This document shows positions 6,956-8,025 of a stretch of 8,025 bases of DNA, one piece after another (positions within the stretch are counted from its first letter, which is position 1; the number at the start of each line of letters is the position of its first letter). The translations under genes and the position numbers were made by a program. Location: the NCBI GenBank assembly GCA_023254365.1, contig JALRLQ010000070.1, forward strand, positions 1 to 8,025. Direction: 5' to 3'. The notes under the pieces were generated by a model. The model saw only the letters and a list, made by a program, of their open reading frames with translations, was not told where the DNA came from and did no database searches. This DNA comes from Candidatus Poseidonia sp. GTDB lineage: Archaea; Thermoplasmatota; Poseidoniia; Poseidoniales; Poseidoniaceae.

Positions 6956-7984
6956 ATGGATGACCCGGTTCAAAACCGCTACCTTGGGTTTAACTTTCGC
7001 TCGGATGGATGGTTCATCGATGACAACGGGGAACCTTGCTCGCTGTTCGGCGTGGTTGAATTTGGTACATTTCTGCGCACCTTGGACGCTGCGTTTGAAT
7101 CCCCCATCGGCCGGAAGGTGATTTATGCTGCAGCAGATGCTGAAGAAGCCATTCTCGGAGGTAACGAGCGTTTTCGTGCTGGAAAATGGTTTGGGAAACG
7201 CCGCGTACAGACCAACTTCGAACAACGAGCCATCGCCATGGGATGGGGGGTGTTCAATGACGGAGCGGTGTCTGCTCCCTGCCATGATGGGTTATGCGTT
7301 GGTATCGCATTGGCTCACAAAGAGCACATGTCTGGAAAGCGATGGAAGATTGACTGGCGGCAAGTCAACACAGATCTCATCAACATCACCTTTGAACCGC
7401 ACGCGCAGCCGATGACGCTTCCACGTCCTGTCGATGCCGAGCCATGGAGTTTCCCTCGCTCTCCACCCCCCACATCATTGAATTTTCACCCCGATTTTGA
7501 ACTTCGACCGTACGGTTTTTTTCTCAACGAAGAGCGAAGTTTTCTCCTCAACACGACCACCATGCATCGTTTGTTTTTCGAATTGATTGGTCGACCACCC
7601 CAACGCACTTCAGAACTGGAACGTCAATGCGTGGTGGATGGAACAGTTGACCATCCGGCTGTTTTTTCAGCGGTCTTCAACGCTGCAAAGGCAGCGTTCA
7701 ACCAATCTGAGGTTCCCGTTTATGTTCAGGTGACGCACGATTGGAAAGACCACTTTTACGGCAGGATCACCTCTCATGGACTCGGTTCAGTGACCGTGGA
7801 CTCAACGGTGTTGGATGGAGGCCAAGAAAGCATCTTTCACATCCAGAGTCCGTTGTTACCGTATGCCTGTGGAGTGGTGACGGCCATGTGGGAGCGAGCC
7901 CACGGTTCCAAAGGTCATGCGTCCGTTTCCAAGTCTGAAAACGGCGTTGTTCTGAAAGTGATATTTCCGTCTGTGGACTATTGA
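6956..7984 (+). CDS. Protein of unknown function with two apparently related halves
   Basis: A 342-residue soluble protein with no signal peptide or membrane helix; I do not recognise its family. The two halves look alike. Residues 18-40 (GWFIDDNGEPCSLFGVVEFG and on) pair with 187-210 (GFFLNEERSFLLNTTTMHRL and on). The half ends also pair: VGIALAHKEHMSGKRW to INITFEP (115-148) with CGVVTAMWERAHGSKG to LKVIFPS (305-339). Each half also has a Gly-rich turn before its last third (MGWG at 95-98, HGLG at 274-277). A proline-rich linker (about 151-173) joins them. The first half carries Cys109, His110, Cys114, His121 and His124, a spacing that could hold a metal, but the second half does not keep it. 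The general layout recalls V4R-like ligand-binding domains; that is only an impression. ATG 6956 is 15 bases after glyA and in the same frame, separated by the glyA stop, so co-transcription is likely. Confidence 0.8.
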   Translation: MDDPVQNRYLGFNFRSDGWFIDDNGEPCSLFGVVEFGTFLRTLDAAFESPIGRKVIYAAADAEEAILGGNERFRAGKWFGKRRVQTNFEQRAIAMGWGVFNDGAVSAPCHDGLCVGIALAHKEHMSGKRWKIDWRQVNTDLINITFEPHAQPMTLPRPVDAEPWSFPRSPPPTSLNFHPDFELRPYGFFLNEERSFLLNTTTMHRLFFELIGRPPQRTSELERQCVVDGTVDHPAVFSAVFNAAKAAFNQSEVPVYVQVTHDWKDHFYGRITSHGLGSVTVDSTVLDGGQESIFHIQSPLLPYACGVVTAMWERAHGSKGHASVSKSENGVVLKVIFPSVDY

Positions 7985-8025
7985 ACACAAACGCCGAACT
8001 GTACAGCATTCGAGCGGGGATTCTT
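7981..8025 (+). CDS. Possible start of a downstream gene, cut by the window edge
   Basis: A TTG at 7981 overlaps the TGA stop of the previous gene and opens a frame reading (M)NTNAELYSIRAGIL that stays open to the window end. A TTGA overlap is a plausible coupled start in a compact genome, and the wording looks protein-like. Fifteen codons with a TTG start are too little to be sure, and no product can be named. The true start could also lie beyond the window. Confidence 0.25.
   Translation, partial: MNTNAELYSIRAGIL

Noticed and set aside
1..8025. CRISPR arrays, insertion sequences, tRNA or rRNA genes, defence or toxin-antitoxin modules
   Set aside because: I saw no regularly spaced repeats, terminal inverted repeats, transposase, cloverleaf or recognisable defence gene. 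The EVE domain alone is not enough to call a defence system.

Overview
The window looks like an ordinary, gene-dense piece of an archaeal chromosome, probably from a planktonic euryarchaeon of the Marine Group II/III (Thermoplasmata-related) type. This placement is an inference. The aminotransferase resembles archaeal alanine aminotransferases over its whole length, and the serine hydroxymethyltransferase carries the archaeal 'GVQELTR' form where bacterial enzymes have 'GTPA'. Genes are packed with gaps of only 12 to 60 bases, all lie on the + strand, and clear Shine-Dalgarno sites are mostly lacking. No marker gene (rRNA, ribosomal protein) is present to fix the taxon.

Layout, left to right: (1) the C-terminal membrane domain of an RND/MMPL-type transporter, whose reading frame continues to the left window edge but is broken by a TAG at 45-47; (2) a small stand-alone EVE-domain protein; (3) a class I/II PLP-dependent aminotransferase of the archaeal alanine aminotransferase type; (4) a 998-residue polytopic membrane protein with a cytoplasmic TPR-like region and a basic tail, of unknown function; (5) serine hydroxymethyltransferase (glyA) with a GTG start; (6) a 342-residue protein of unknown function that appears to consist of two related halves; (7) possibly the first codons of another gene, starting at a TTG that overlaps the preceding stop.

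How they work together: the two PLP enzymes both belong to small amino acid metabolism (alanine/pyruvate/glutamate, and serine/glycine with one-carbon units). The other genes have no evident metabolic tie to them. The common strand and short gaps allow co-transcription, but this may be compact genome packing rather than one pathway. I see no tRNA, rRNA, CRISPR array, insertion sequence, attachment site, origin or convincing terminator, and no gene-free stretch longer than about 60 bases.

The points most worth a second look are the in-frame TAG in the transporter, the large TPR membrane protein, the internal duplication in the last protein, and the lone EVE-domain reader. I did not find a clear new defence or mobile system.
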